64,000 nt of DNA from Streptomyces aureocirculatus (GTDB lineage: Bacteria > Actinomycetota > Actinomycetes > Streptomycetales > Streptomycetaceae): NCBI RefSeq assembly GCF_000720475.1, contig NZ_JOAP01000049.1, positions 29,451-93,450 on the forward strand, written 5' to 3'. The notes beneath the pieces were generated by a model that saw only the letters and a program-made list of their open reading frames with translations, ran no database searches and was not told the DNA's origin. A program made the translations under genes and the position numbers. Shown piece after piece: positions 33,012-41,327 of the stretch. Positions within the stretch are counted from its first letter, which is position 1. Each line of letters begins with the position of its first letter.

Positions 33012-33607
33012 GACCTCTCCTCAGGTTGAGGATCAACATCCACTTCCCTGGCCGACGGCGCACAGGGCCACCGGCCTGCCGGGGCTCATCGGGAACCCCG
33101 GGGCGAGAAGCGGGCGTGACAACTAGCTAGGTGCATGACCGGATAGCGTGGCAAGACCACGCACGCATATATGACAATATGATAATTACGAAAACGGGCA
33201 GGCCCCCGCGTCGCCGCTTTCGGTTTTCACCAAAAACACACGGCTCCTCAGCGCCGTACAAGCCTTGGGGAAAAACGTTTCGAACAGTATTCTCGCAATA
33301 CTGTGACGGCTGTGACAGAGAGATGACGGCCACGGGCGGACGGAGCCGCCGGGGCGTACTCGGCTCTTGCGCCGCACTCCCCCGCTCCCGATTCCGCCCT
33401 TCATCACCTCCGATGCGCCGTCCTCCGCAACGATCGACAGCGTCGGGGCGGCCGGATCAGGCCGAGCGGAACAGTTCCTCCGCATTGCCGGAGGAGAGCG
33501 CCTGGGTGACGGGAGTGGCGACGCCCGGCAAGATCTAGACGTCGATCCCGGCGCCTGGTGCCGTGATATCTGCCCACCCGGGACGTCTCACGAAGGTGCC
33601 TCAGCGC
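33012..33607. other. AT-richer intergenic region upstream of the lasso operon
   Basis: About 600 bp. 33120-33310 is distinctly lower in GC and should hold the lasso promoter on the minus strand. A weak candidate is TTGCCA (complement of 33149-33154) and TAGCTA (33124-33129), with 19-nt spacing. A 135-codon plus-strand frame here lacks coding bias. The remainder (33310-33600) shows no gene. Confidence 0.4.
33284..33304. promoter_or_regulatory. inverted repeat in the lasso upstream region
   Basis: ACAGTATT and AATACTGT are perfect 8-bp arms around CTCGC. It is in the AT-rich part of the intergenic region, 273 nt upstream of the precursor start. It could be a regulator-binding site or the promoter-proximal operator of a lost gene on the plus strand. 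Confidence 0.33.
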
Positions 33608-33700
33608 CCCTCGACCTCGACCGGCCCGTCGCGGTCATATTGCTGGGCATCCTCAACTCGTACTCGACACGGACGAGGCACTGGAGATCGTTCGCATGAC
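33608..33700 (+). pseudogene. DUF574 methyltransferase fragment
   Basis: LDLDRPVAVILLGILN followed, after a one-base shift, by VLDTDEALEIVR. This matches YDRPVAVMMLGILNFVLDTGEAQDIVRR of the intact member at 6.4-7.2 kb. About 30 codons survive and no start or stop of the family is present. Confidence 0.5.
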
Positions 33701-33830
33701 CTGGTAGACACGAGCGTTCCGTTGCATCCACCGGTCAGCACGGATTTCGCCGTTCGGCTCCGGCCGCAGTCGGCCGCGAGTGATGCGAACCCAAAGGTTG
33801 TCCCGCAATGCGTCGGCAGTCTCTGGAGAC

Positions 33831-33962
33831 TCACTCACCGGTCTCGCCGTCGATGAGCTCGCGCGCGACATCGAGGTGACCGACGTGCCGGGCGTACTCC
33901 TGGAGCAAGTGGAAGAGGATCCGTCCGAGCGAGGGCGCTTGGTCGGGTGTCTTGAAGCGGCC
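33831..33962 (-). pseudogene. DinB/DUF664-family C-terminal fragment
   Basis: GRFKTPDQAPSLGRILFHLLQEYARHVGHLDVARELIDGETGE ends at a stop at 33831. The HLLQEYARHVGHLDVARELIDG segment is the last helix of DinB-like proteins (mycothiol-dependent enzymes) with the third metal-ligand His. The N-terminal three-quarters are missing. Confidence 0.56.
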
Positions 33963-34058
33963 CCCGAGGCGTGCCGTGTCACTCCTATCCACCCGGAGGA
34001 GAAGTCAAGGAGTGGACGGTAGCCGCCGACATGTCCGGCAGATCCATCGCTGCCGGTC

Positions 34059-35207
34059 TTATGGCTCGGGAAGTGTCGGGCGGCCCCGGTGGGTTGCCTG
34101 TGGGTGGCTCGGGGCGCACCCTGCTGATGCCGCGGGCAATTCCACGGTGATGCGGAGCCCGCCGGCAGGGCGTGGGGTAAGCGTGAGGGTGCCGTCGTGT
34201 GCCTCGGTGATGGTCTTGACGATGGCCAGGCCCAGGCCGACGCCTGCCTGGTCGGTGTGGATGCGCTCGGTGCCGCGCTGGAAGGGTTCGGTGAGGGTCG
34301 CGACCAGTTGTGGGGGGAGCTGCTCGCCGGTGTTCTCGACGGTGAGTACCACGGTCTTGGGGCGGACGCCGGTGTGGACCCGGACGGTGCCCCGTTCCGG
34401 CACGTTGTGGACGATCGCGTTTTGTACGAGGTTCGTGGTGAGCTGCAGCAGGAGCGCGGGCGAACCGGTCGTGGGCGCGATGTTGCCGCTGGTCTCGAGG
34501 GTGACACCGTGCTTTTCCGCGAGCGGGTGGAGCGTTTCGGTTGCTTCCTCAGCGACGAGGGACAGATCGACGTGCTCTCGGGTGAAGGACCGTTGGTTGG
34601 CGCGGCTGAGGAGGAGCAGCGCCTCGGTGAGGTCGATGGCCCGGGTGTTGACAGTGTGAAGGCGGTTGACGAGTTCGCCGGTGTCGTGGTGCGGATCGGC
34701 GCGGGCGACGTCGATGAGTGTCTTCGAGATCGACAGCGGGGTACGCAGCTCGTGCGAGGCGTTGGCAGCAAATCTCTGCTGTTCCGCGACGTGTGCTTCG
34801 AGCTTCGCGAGCATCGTGTCGAAGGCGTCGGCGAGTTCGCGGAACTCGTCCTTGCGGCCCGGCAGACGGATCCGGTGGGACAGCGCTCCGGCCGCGGCCG
34901 CCCGGGTGGCCTGGGTGATGCGGTCCATGGGCGCGAGCATGCGTCCGGCGAGGATCCAGCCTCCCAGGAGCCCGAAGACCAGGAGGAACACCATGACCGC
35001 GGCTGCCGTCGGTGCGAAACCGCGCACGAGTTCGGTGCCCGGACTCTGTGTCCAGGCTCCCTCTTCGTTGGTCCGCAACCATCCCTCGCGCAGCAGGAAA
35101 AGCCCCGCGGCGCCGAGCAGCAGGGCCCCAGCGAGCATGAGGAATCCGGCGTAGCTGAGGGTGAGCTTGAGGCGGACGCTCGGGCCGGACCTCCTATCCA
35201 CGGCCAC
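34059..35207 (-). CDS. vanS: sensor histidine kinase VanS
   Basis: 382 aa. Two TM helices (about 17-40 and 65-88) frame a very short extracellular loop, LREGWLRTNEEGAWTQSPGTELVRG. A HAMP domain follows, then HisKA with phosphoacceptor ANASHELRTPLS (His152), and HATPase with N-box QNAIVHN and G-box GVGLGLAIVK. The architecture and the adjacent VanR identify it as the glycopeptide sensor. Start GTG 35207 overlaps the vanR stop. A tail after TVELPAASAG looks non-conserved. Confidence 0.88.
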   Translation of the reverse strand: MAVDRRSGPSVRLKLTLSYAGFLMLAGALLLGAAGLFLLREGWLRTNEEGAWTQSPGTELVRGFAPTAAAVMVFLLVFGLLGGWILAGRMLAPMDRITQATRAAAAGALSHRIRLPGRKDEFRELADAFDTMLAKLEAHVAEQQRFAANASHELRTPLSISKTLIDVARADPHHDTGELVNRLHTVNTRAIDLTEALLLLSRANQRSFTREHVDLSLVAEEATETLHPLAEKHGVTLETSGNIAPTTGSPALLLQLTTNLVQNAIVHNVPERGTVRVHTGVRPKTVVLTVENTGEQLPPQLVATLTEPFQRGTERIHTDQAGVGLGLAIVKTITEAHDGTLTLTPRPAGGLRITVELPAASAGCAPSHPQATHRGRPTLPEP

Positions 35208-35889
35208 CGCTCCCGCGCCCGGTGCCGGGTGTCGTGTCGATGCGGTAGCCGACGCCCGGCACGGTGGCGATGAGCCAGGGTTCGCCAAGGCGTTTACGCA
35301 GGGCGGAGACCGTGATGCGTACGGCGTTGGTGAACGGGTCGGCGTTCTCGTCCCACGCGCGCTCCAGGAGCTCTTCGGCGCTGACGACACCGCCTTCAGC
35401 GGCGACGAGGACTTCAAGGACCGCGAACTGTTTGCGGGTGAGCGCGATGTAGCGGTCGTCGCGGTAGACCTCGCGACGGAACGGATCGAGGCGCAGCCCG
35501 GCGATCTCTCGCACCGGCGGCCGGTTGTGGGCGCGCCTGCGATCGAGGGCCCTGAGCCTGAGCACGAGCTCCAGGAGTTCGAAAGGTTTCGTGAGGTAGT
35601 CGTCGGCGCCGAGTTCGAACCCGGACGCCTTGTCGTCGAGCCGGTCGGCCGCGGTGAGCATGAGGACGGGCATTCCGCTGCCGGAGGCGACGATGCTTTT
35701 GGCGATCTCGTCGCCGGAAGGGCCGGGAATGTCACGGTCGAGGACGGCGATGTCGTAGGTGTTGATATTCAGTAGTTCCAGAGCGGTATCGCCGTCTCCG
35801 GCGATGTCGGCCGCGATCGCTTCCAGGCGCAGGCCATCGCGGATGGCTTCTGCCATATAGGGCTCGTCCTCGACGATCAAGACACGCAT
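35194..35889 (-). CDS. vanR: response regulator VanR
   Basis: 231 aa, the same length as the S. coelicolor protein and very similar to it as I recall the sequence. Receiver domain MRVLIVEDEP... with phosphoacceptor Asp51 (DIAVLDRDIPGPSG), Thr in MLTAADRLDDKASG and Lys in DDYLTKPFE. The OmpR-type winged helix includes LTRKQFAVLEVLVAAEGGVVSAEELLERAWDENADPFTNAVRITVSALRKRLGEPW. It should activate vanK and vanHAX after phosphorylation by VanS. Divergent from vanK with 87 nt between. Confidence 0.93.
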   Translation of the reverse strand: MRVLIVEDEPYMAEAIRDGLRLEAIAADIAGDGDTALELLNINTYDIAVLDRDIPGPSGDEIAKSIVASGSGMPVLMLTAADRLDDKASGFELGADDYLTKPFELLELVLRLRALDRRRAHNRPPVREIAGLRLDPFRREVYRDDRYIALTRKQFAVLEVLVAAEGGVVSAEELLERAWDENADPFTNAVRITVSALRKRLGEPWLIATVPGVGYRIDTTPGTGRGSGGRG

Positions 35890-35921
35890 GTCCTCAAGGC
35901 TACGAGTCATCTCATATGGTC

Positions 35922-35979
35922 GGCGTATCGAAAACCGCATACGTGTTGGCAACACCCCGCAGCCTTGGCTGGTGGCATG
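35922..35979 (+). promoter_or_regulatory. vanK promoter/start block (VanR-controlled)
   Basis: A 58-nt block from GGCGTATCGAAAACCGCATA up to and including the vanK ATG is matched at 47 of 58 positions, with no gaps, by the block before vanH. The strictly shared parts are GGCGTATCGAAAACC, CATAC, GGCAACA, GCCTTG and GGCATG. VanR binding is inferred. Confidence 0.62.
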
Positions 35980-37134
35980 TCCTACAGCGAACCAGTACGC
36001 GCACCAGCCGGGAGTCTTGTCGTCAGGCCGATCGGCGCCGCCGAGCATGTGGCGTTCGTGCGGGCCCAGCGGTCGGTCAGCTTTCTGCAGACCCCGGCGT
36101 GGGGCCGTGTCAAGACCGAGTGGCGCAGTGAGTCCCTCGGCTGGTTCGAGGGTCGGCGCCTGGTGGGTGCCGGGCTCGTCCTGCATCGTCCGGTGCCGCG
36201 GCTCGACCGTTTCACGCTGGCGTATCTGCCCGAGGGCCCGGTCATCGACTGGGGCGGTGAGATCGGTGCGTGGCTCGATCCGCTGGCGGCGTACCTCAAG
36301 AAGCACGGTGCGTTCGCGGTCCGGGTCGGCCCGCCGGTGGTCACGGACACCTGGAGTGCCGCCCAGGTCAAGGAGGGCATCGCCGATCCGGGCATCCGGC
36401 GGCTGACCGACCTGCCGGGACAGTGGGGCGATCCGGTCGGCGCCCGTGTGAGCAGCGGGCTCAAGGACGCGGGCTGGCTGCCGCAGAACCCGCGGGACGG
36501 GTTCGGGGTCGGGCATCCGCAGTTCAAGTACGAGGTCCCGCTGGCAGGCAGGACCGAGGCCGAGCTGCTCAGGGGCATGAACCAGCAGTGGCGGCGCAAC
36601 ATCAAGAAGGCGGCCAGGGAGGGCGTCGAGGTCACGGTCGGCGCCGGGGGCCCGGAAGACCTCAAGGCGTTTCATGACCTCTACGTCCACACTGCCGAGC
36701 GCGACCGCTTCACACCCCGGCCGCTGCGCTACTTCGAGACCATGTTCGCGGCGCTGAGAGCCGAGGGCCTCGAGCGGATCACGCTCTACCTGGCCCACCA
36801 CCAGGGTGACTTGGTCGCCGCCTCTGTCCTGGTCCGCGTCGGAGCCCACGCGGTGTACGTCTATGGTGCCTCCGCCACCGAGAAGCGCGAGGTGCGCGGC
36901 TCCAACGCCTGCCAGTGGGCGATGATCCGCGACGCGCTCGCGGCCGACTGCGACGTCTACGACCTGCGCGGCATCACCCCCACCCTCGACGCCGACGACC
37001 CGCACGTCGGCCTGGTCCGGTTCAAAGTCGGCACCGGCGGCCAGGCGGTGCGGTACGTCGGCGAGTGGGATCTGCCGCTGCGGCCGATGGTCTACCGGGC
37101 CTTCGACCTCTATATGAGGCGGCGCGGACGCTGA
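35977..37134 (+). CDS. vanK: FemX-type peptidyltransferase VanK
   Basis: 385 aa Fem-family protein with two GNAT-like halves. It has VSFLQTPAWGRVKTEWRSESLGWFEG near the N-terminus, ELLRGMNQQWRRNIKKAAREGVEV in the middle and the C-terminal GVDVYDLRGITPTL-like segment. In S. coelicolor VanK adds the Gly branch to D-Lac-terminating lipid II, which the normal FemX does not accept, and is essential when VanHAX is on. Start ATG 35977 follows the shared van block. Convergent with murF, 12 nt apart. Confidence 0.9.
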   Translation: MSYSEPVRAPAGSLVVRPIGAAEHVAFVRAQRSVSFLQTPAWGRVKTEWRSESLGWFEGRRLVGAGLVLHRPVPRLDRFTLAYLPEGPVIDWGGEIGAWLDPLAAYLKKHGAFAVRVGPPVVTDTWSAAQVKEGIADPGIRRLTDLPGQWGDPVGARVSSGLKDAGWLPQNPRDGFGVGHPQFKYEVPLAGRTEAELLRGMNQQWRRNIKKAAREGVEVTVGAGGPEDLKAFHDLYVHTAERDRFTPRPLRYFETMFAALRAEGLERITLYLAHHQGDLVAASVLVRVGAHAVYVYGASATEKREVRGSNACQWAMIRDALAADCDVYDLRGITPTLDADDPHVGLVRFKVGTGGQAVRYVGEWDLPLRPMVYRAFDLYMRRRGR

Positions 37135-37146
37135 TCGCCCAGTTGG

Positions 37147-38490
37147 CTACGGGAGCGCGGCGGCGACTTCGTTGAGGCGTGCCCCGCGGGAAGCCTTGAC
37201 CAGCACCACATCGCTGGCGGCGAGGCGGTCGCGCAGCCAGTCGACGGCCGCGTCGTTGTCGGCAAGGACGATCGCTTGCCCTCCCGCGCCGTCTGCGATC
37301 GGCCGGGCTGCCGGGCCGACGGCGGCCACCACGTCGGCCCGGGCGGCGGCGTACTCCCCGACGGCGCGGTGCTCAGCCTCGCTGTCGTCGCCGAGTTCGA
37401 GCATTTCGCCAAGCACGGCGATGCGACGCCCGCCCTCGATGGCCGCCAGCGCGTCCAGGGCGGCGCGGGTCGAGTCGGGGTTGGCGTTGTAGGAGTCGTT
37501 GAGCAGCGTCGCCCCGCAAGCGAGGCCGCGCGGCTCCATCCGCCACGGCGACAGCGAGGCGGTGGCCAGCCCTGCGGTGGCCACATCGAGGGGAACCCCG
37601 GCCGCAAGTGCTGCCGCCGCGGCAGCCGACGCGTTGAGCGCCTGGTGGGCGCCGACGAACGGCAGCGTCACGTGAGCGGAGGTGGCGGTGGTCCGCAGCG
37701 TGCAGGACGGTCGGCCGAGCCGGTCGAGCGCCAGGTCGAGTACCCGTACGTCGGCGTGGGTCACCCGGCCGAAGGTCACCACCGGACCGTCGGTGAGCGC
37801 GCGCATCGCCGCCACCCGAGGATCGTCGGCGTTGAGGACGGCGGTGCCGCCGGGCGCGAGCCCCTGCACCAGTTCGCCCTTGGTCCTGGCGATGGCGGCG
37901 CGCGAGCCGAACTCGCCGAGGTGGGCCACACCGACGTTGAGAACGACGGCGATGTCGGGCGCGACCAGGCCGGTGAGTGCGGCGATGTCACCGACATGGC
38001 GGGCTCCCATCTCCAGTACGAGGAACCGGGTGGCCGCCTGGGCACGCAGCATGGTGAGCGGCACACCAAGCTCGTTGTTGAGGGAACCGACCGTGGCGAC
38101 CGTCGGCCCGGCGCCCGAAAGCACGGCCGCCAGCAGGTCCTTGGTGCCGGTCTTGCCCTGCGAGCCGGTCACCCCGACGACGGTCAGTCCGACACGCAGC
38201 CGGGCCACGACATGGGCGGCGAGCATCTGCAGCGCGGTCTGGACGTCCTCGACGACGACGGTGGGCAGCGGCGTGGCCTGGGATCCGAGCACGGCCACCG
38301 CTCCGGCACGCCCGGCCTGTTCCGCGTAGTCATGGCCGTCGGCGTGCTCGCCAGCGAAGGCGACGAAGAGGCCGCCCCGCTCGGCCTGCCGACTGTCGAG
38401 CACGGCCGGCGCGCTCACGGTCACGGAGCTGTCGCCCTCGGCCTTTCCGCCAACGATTTCGGCGATCTCGCCGAGGCTGAGCGGGATCAC
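37147..38490 (-). CDS. murF: MurF-type UDP-MurNAc-tripeptide ligase of the van cluster
   Basis: 447 aa Mur ligase. N-terminal domain [23 protein letters not shown] loop [21 protein letters not shown], central [37 protein letters not shown], and the C-terminal [32 protein letters not shown]. Normal MurF adds D-Ala-D-Ala; a second copy in van-type clusters (also seen beside vanHAX in the teicoplanin locus) probably favours D-Ala-D-Lac. GTG 38490 overlaps the stop of a 14-codon leader ORF (GTGA), so translation is likely coupled. Confidence 0.88.
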   Translation of the reverse strand: MIPLSLGEIAEIVGGKAEGDSSVTVSAPAVLDSRQAERGGLFVAFAGEHADGHDYAEQAGRAGAVAVLGSQATPLPTVVVEDVQTALQMLAAHVVARLRVGLTVVGVTGSQGKTGTKDLLAAVLSGAGPTVATVGSLNNELGVPLTMLRAQAATRFLVLEMGARHVGDIAALTGLVAPDIAVVLNVGVAHLGEFGSRAAIARTKGELVQGLAPGGTAVLNADDPRVAAMRALTDGPVVTFGRVTHADVRVLDLALDRLGRPSCTLRTTATSAHVTLPFVGAHQALNASAAAAAALAAGVPLDVATAGLATASLSPWRMEPRGLACGATLLNDSYNANPDSTRAALDALAAIEGGRRIAVLGEMLELGDDSEAEHRAVGEYAAARADVVAAVGPAARPIADGAGGQAIVLADNDAAVDWLRDRLAASDVVLVKASRGARLNEVAAALP

Positions 38491-38531
38491 GCCAATTCCC
38501 GGGACGTCATGTCCGGTGTTCTGTAAGTCAT
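38487..38531 (-). CDS. 14-codon leader ORF coupled to murF
   Basis: [14 protein letters not shown]. Its ATG is preceded by the same 15 nt (GCCTTGACTGGAGGC) as the vanH ATG on the opposite strand, and its stop overlaps the murF start as GTGA. It is either a leader peptide that couples murF to the van translation signals or the relic of an older murF start. Confidence 0.4.
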   Translation of the reverse strand: MTYRTPDMTSRELA

Positions 38532-38620
38532 GCCTCCAGTCAAGGCAGTGGGACGTATCACGGGCGTATCGAAAACCACATACCCTCCGGCAACAGCACG
38601 CCGCCTTGACTGGAGGCATG
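38529..38620. promoter_or_regulatory. vanH/murF divergent control region
   Basis: CATGCCTCCAGTCAAGGC (38529-38546) and its exact reverse complement (38603-38620) flank a 56-bp centre. The right part (38563-38620) is the 58-nt van block before vanH. Two CGTATC direct repeats, 7 nt apart (38554 and 38565), are candidate VanR half-sites. GGAGG sits only 1 nt from each ATG, which is unusually close. Confidence 0.62.
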
Positions 38621-39607
38621 ACCCACAGCGAAACGACCCGCATCACCATGTACGGGTGCGGCCCGGACGAAGCCGTGCTGTTCCGCGAACTGGCGCCCGG
38701 CCTCGGTGTGCAGCCGACCATCACCGACGCACCAGTGTCCGAAACCAATACTGACCTGGCCTCCGGAAGCCGGTGCATCAGCGTCGGCCACAAGACGCCC
38801 ATCACTCATGCCACGCTGCGTGCGCTCAGCCGAGCCGGCGTGGGCTATATCTCCACGCGGAGCATCGGCTGCAACCACATCGACGTGGAATACGCGGACA
38901 GTGTCGGCATCTTTGTCGAAAACGTCTCCTACTCGCCGGACAGCGTGGCCGACTACACGCTGATGCTCATGCTGATGGCGGTACGGGACGCGAAAGCCAT
39001 GGTTCGGCGTACCGACATGCACGATTACCGACTGAGCGATGTGCGCGGAAAAGAGCTGCGCGATCTTACCGTCGGGGTGATCGGGACAGGCCGTATCGGC
39101 ACGGCGGTCATGGACCGGCTGCAGGGTTTCGGCTGCCGAATTGTGGCCCATGACAATCGTCCCGTCGATCGTCCCGGGACCTCTGTCGAGCACGTTCCGC
39201 TCGATGAACTGTTGCGGTGGAGCGACCTGGTCACTCTGCATGCCCCGCTCACTGCGGCCACGCACCATCTGCTGAATCGGCGGCGCCTGGCGCGGTTGAA
39301 GAACGGTGCGCTGATCGTCAACACCGGACGTGGTGCGCTCATCGACACCGAGGCACTGGTGCAGGAATTGGAAAGCGGCAGGCTGGGCGGTGCGGCGCTG
39401 GATGTCATCGAAGACGAGGAAGGCATCTTCTACGCCGACTGCCGGGACAAACCCATAGAAAGCAAAGTGCTGTTGCGGCTGCAGGAGCTGCCGAACGCTC
39501 TCATCAGTCCGCACACCGCCTACTACACGGACCACGCCCTGCGCGACACCGTGGAGAACTCTCTCACCAACTGTCTGACATTCGAAAGCAGGAATCAGCA
39601 TGGCTAG
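38618..39607 (+). CDS. vanH: D-lactate dehydrogenase VanH
   Basis: 329 aa D-2-hydroxyacid dehydrogenase that reduces pyruvate to D-lactate. NAD-binding [27 protein letters not shown], catalytic Arg in [15 protein letters not shown], the Glu in [14 protein letters not shown] and catalytic His in [15 protein letters not shown]. First gene of vanHAX; its stop overlaps the vanA start by 8 nt. Third-position GC is a little lower than in neighbours, in line with an old acquired cassette. Confidence 0.93.
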   Translation: MTHSETTRITMYGCGPDEAVLFRELAPGLGVQPTITDAPVSETNTDLASGSRCISVGHKTPITHATLRALSRAGVGYISTRSIGCNHIDVEYADSVGIFVENVSYSPDSVADYTLMLMLMAVRDAKAMVRRTDMHDYRLSDVRGKELRDLTVGVIGTGRIGTAVMDRLQGFGCRIVAHDNRPVDRPGTSVEHVPLDELLRWSDLVTLHAPLTAATHHLLNRRRLARLKNGALIVNTGRGALIDTEALVQELESGRLGGAALDVIEDEEGIFYADCRDKPIESKVLLRLQELPNALISPHTAYYTDHALRDTVENSLTNCLTFESRNQHG

Positions 39608-40640
39608 GCTGAAGGTCGGCATCATCTTCGGGGGCCGTTCCGAGGAGCATCCCGTCTCCGTCAAGTCGGCGCGTGAAGTGGCCCGGAACCTCGATCTCAA
39701 GAAGTACGAACCCTTCTACATCGGGATCACGAGGAGCGGTGCCTGGAAGCTCTGTGACAGTCCCGACGCGGAGTGGGAGAACGGCAACTGCCGTCCCGTC
39801 GTCCTGTCGCCGGACAGCGACGTGCACGGACTGATCGTCCTGGGGCAGGGAAACTACCGGACGATCCGTCTGGACGTCGTTTTGCCCGTGCTGCACGGCA
39901 CGCTCGGCGAGGACGGCGCGATGCAGGGCCTGCTCGAACTCTCCGGCATCCCCTACATCGGCTGCGACATCCAGAGTTCCGCTCTGTGCATGGACAAATC
40001 CCTTGCCTACGTCGTCGCCCGGAGCGCGGGAATCGCCACACCGAATTTCTGGACCGTCACGGGGGACGAAACCATCGATCCCGCCCGGCTCACCTATCCG
40101 GTCTTCGTGAAGCCGGCCCGATCCGGTTCCTCCTTCGGCGTCACCAAGGTGTCCCGGGAAGATGAGCTTCCGAGTGCGCTGGAAACGGCACGGCAGTATG
40201 ACGCGAAGGTACTGATCGAAGAGGCAGTCGTCGGCAGCGAGATCGGCTGCGCCATCCTCGGGAAGGAACCGGAGCTGATCGCGGGCGAGGTTGACCGCAT
40301 CGCGCTCTCACACGGATTCTTCAGGATCCACCAGGAAGACGCCCCCGAGGCCGGTTCCGACAACTCCATGGCAATTGTGCCCGCCGACATCCCGGAAGAG
40401 TCACGGCTACTCGTGCAGGAGACGGCCAAGGCCGTGTACCGCGCCCTGGGATGCAGCGGACTTTCGCGGGTGGACATGTTCCTCAAGGAGGACGGAGAAG
40501 TCGTCCTCAATGAGGTCAACACGTTTCCCGGCATGACCTCGTACAGCCGTTATCCGAGGATGATGGCAGCCGCAGGACTGCCGCTTTCCGAAGTGATCGA
40601 CCGGACGGTGTCCCTCGCCTTGACAGGAAAAATCCGATGA
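39600..40640 (+). CDS. vanA: D-alanine--D-lactate ligase VanA
   Basis: 346 aa ATP-grasp ligase. KVGIIFGGRSEEHPVSVKSA at the N-terminus, DVVLPVLHGTLGEDGAMQGLLELSGIPYIGCD, CMDKSLAYVVARSAGIATP, YPVFVKPARSGSSFGVTKV and VDMFLKEDGEVVLNEVNTFPGMT are all hallmarks of the VanA/B depsipeptide ligases. The omega-loop and the K-S-L-A-Y-V segment are of the D-Lac rather than D-Ala type. Overlaps vanX by 4 nt. Confidence 0.93.
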   Translation: MARLKVGIIFGGRSEEHPVSVKSAREVARNLDLKKYEPFYIGITRSGAWKLCDSPDAEWENGNCRPVVLSPDSDVHGLIVLGQGNYRTIRLDVVLPVLHGTLGEDGAMQGLLELSGIPYIGCDIQSSALCMDKSLAYVVARSAGIATPNFWTVTGDETIDPARLTYPVFVKPARSGSSFGVTKVSREDELPSALETARQYDAKVLIEEAVVGSEIGCAILGKEPELIAGEVDRIALSHGFFRIHQEDAPEAGSDNSMAIVPADIPEESRLLVQETAKAVYRALGCSGLSRVDMFLKEDGEVVLNEVNTFPGMTSYSRYPRMMAAAGLPLSEVIDRTVSLALTGKIR

Positions 40641-41263
40641 AGTCGACGAAGCCGGTGAAGGGCGGCTTTGTCTTTGTGGACGAGCTGACGTCCGGGATAC
40701 GCTGGGATGCCAAGTACGCCACGTGGGACAACTTCACCGGCAAACCGGTGGACGGATACCTGGCCAATCGAGTCGTTGGTACGAGGGCTCTCTGCGCGGC
40801 CCTGGAACGGGCCAGAGAACAGGCCAAAACACTGGGCTTCGGCCTGCTGCTCTGGGACGGCTATCGCCCGCAGCACGCCGTCGACTGCTTTCTGCGTTGG
40901 TCGCAGCAGCCGGAGGACGACCGGACGAAGTCGCGGCATTATCCCAATATTGACAGGGCGGAGATCTTCGAGAAGGGATATGTGGCCGCCAGGTCAGGTC
41001 ACAGCCGGGGCAGCACCGTCGACCTCACGCTCTATGACTTGGCCACCGGTGAGCTCGTTCCCATGGGCGGCGACCATGACCTGATGGATTCCATATCGCA
41101 TCATGGCGCACAAGGGATCACACCTACCGAAGCACGGAACCGGCAGCACCTGCGTTCCCTCATGGAGGCTTGCGGTTTCCGTGCGTACGAGTCCGAGTGG
41201 TGGCACTACACGCTCGACGACGAGCCTTATCCGGACACCTATTTCGATTTCCCGATCACGTAG
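40637..41263 (+). CDS. vanX: D-Ala-D-Ala dipeptidase VanX
   Basis: 208 aa zinc dipeptidase that removes the normal D-Ala-D-Ala pool. The metal motif is AARSGHSRGSTVDLTLYD (SxHxxGxxxD: His and Asp ligands), and ESEWWHYTLDDEP provides the catalytic Glu and third zinc His. WDNFTGKPVDGY and LLLWDGYRPQHAVD are typical of VanX. Last gene of vanHAX; a 64-bp gap separates it from a convergent gene. Confidence 0.94.
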   Translation: MKSTKPVKGGFVFVDELTSGIRWDAKYATWDNFTGKPVDGYLANRVVGTRALCAALERAREQAKTLGFGLLLWDGYRPQHAVDCFLRWSQQPEDDRTKSRHYPNIDRAEIFEKGYVAARSGHSRGSTVDLTLYDLATGELVPMGGDHDLMDSISHHGAQGITPTEARNRQHLRSLMEACGFRAYESEWWHYTLDDEPYPDTYFDFPIT

Positions 41264-41327
41264 GACGCCGAGCTCGCCTCCTGGACGAGCGGACGGCCGT
41301 GCGGGCGAATGCCGGGCCTACGCGCGG

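Noticed and set aside
33131..33538. 135-codon plus-strand frame upstream of the lasso operon
   Set aside because: It crosses the AT-rich promoter region, lacks GC3 bias and ribosome-binding site, and has no recognisable domain.
34059..35735. Long minus-strand frame joining vanS to part of vanR
   Set aside because: Upstream of 35207 the frame is antisense-like to VanR's real frame; VanS starts at the GTG overlapping the vanR stop.
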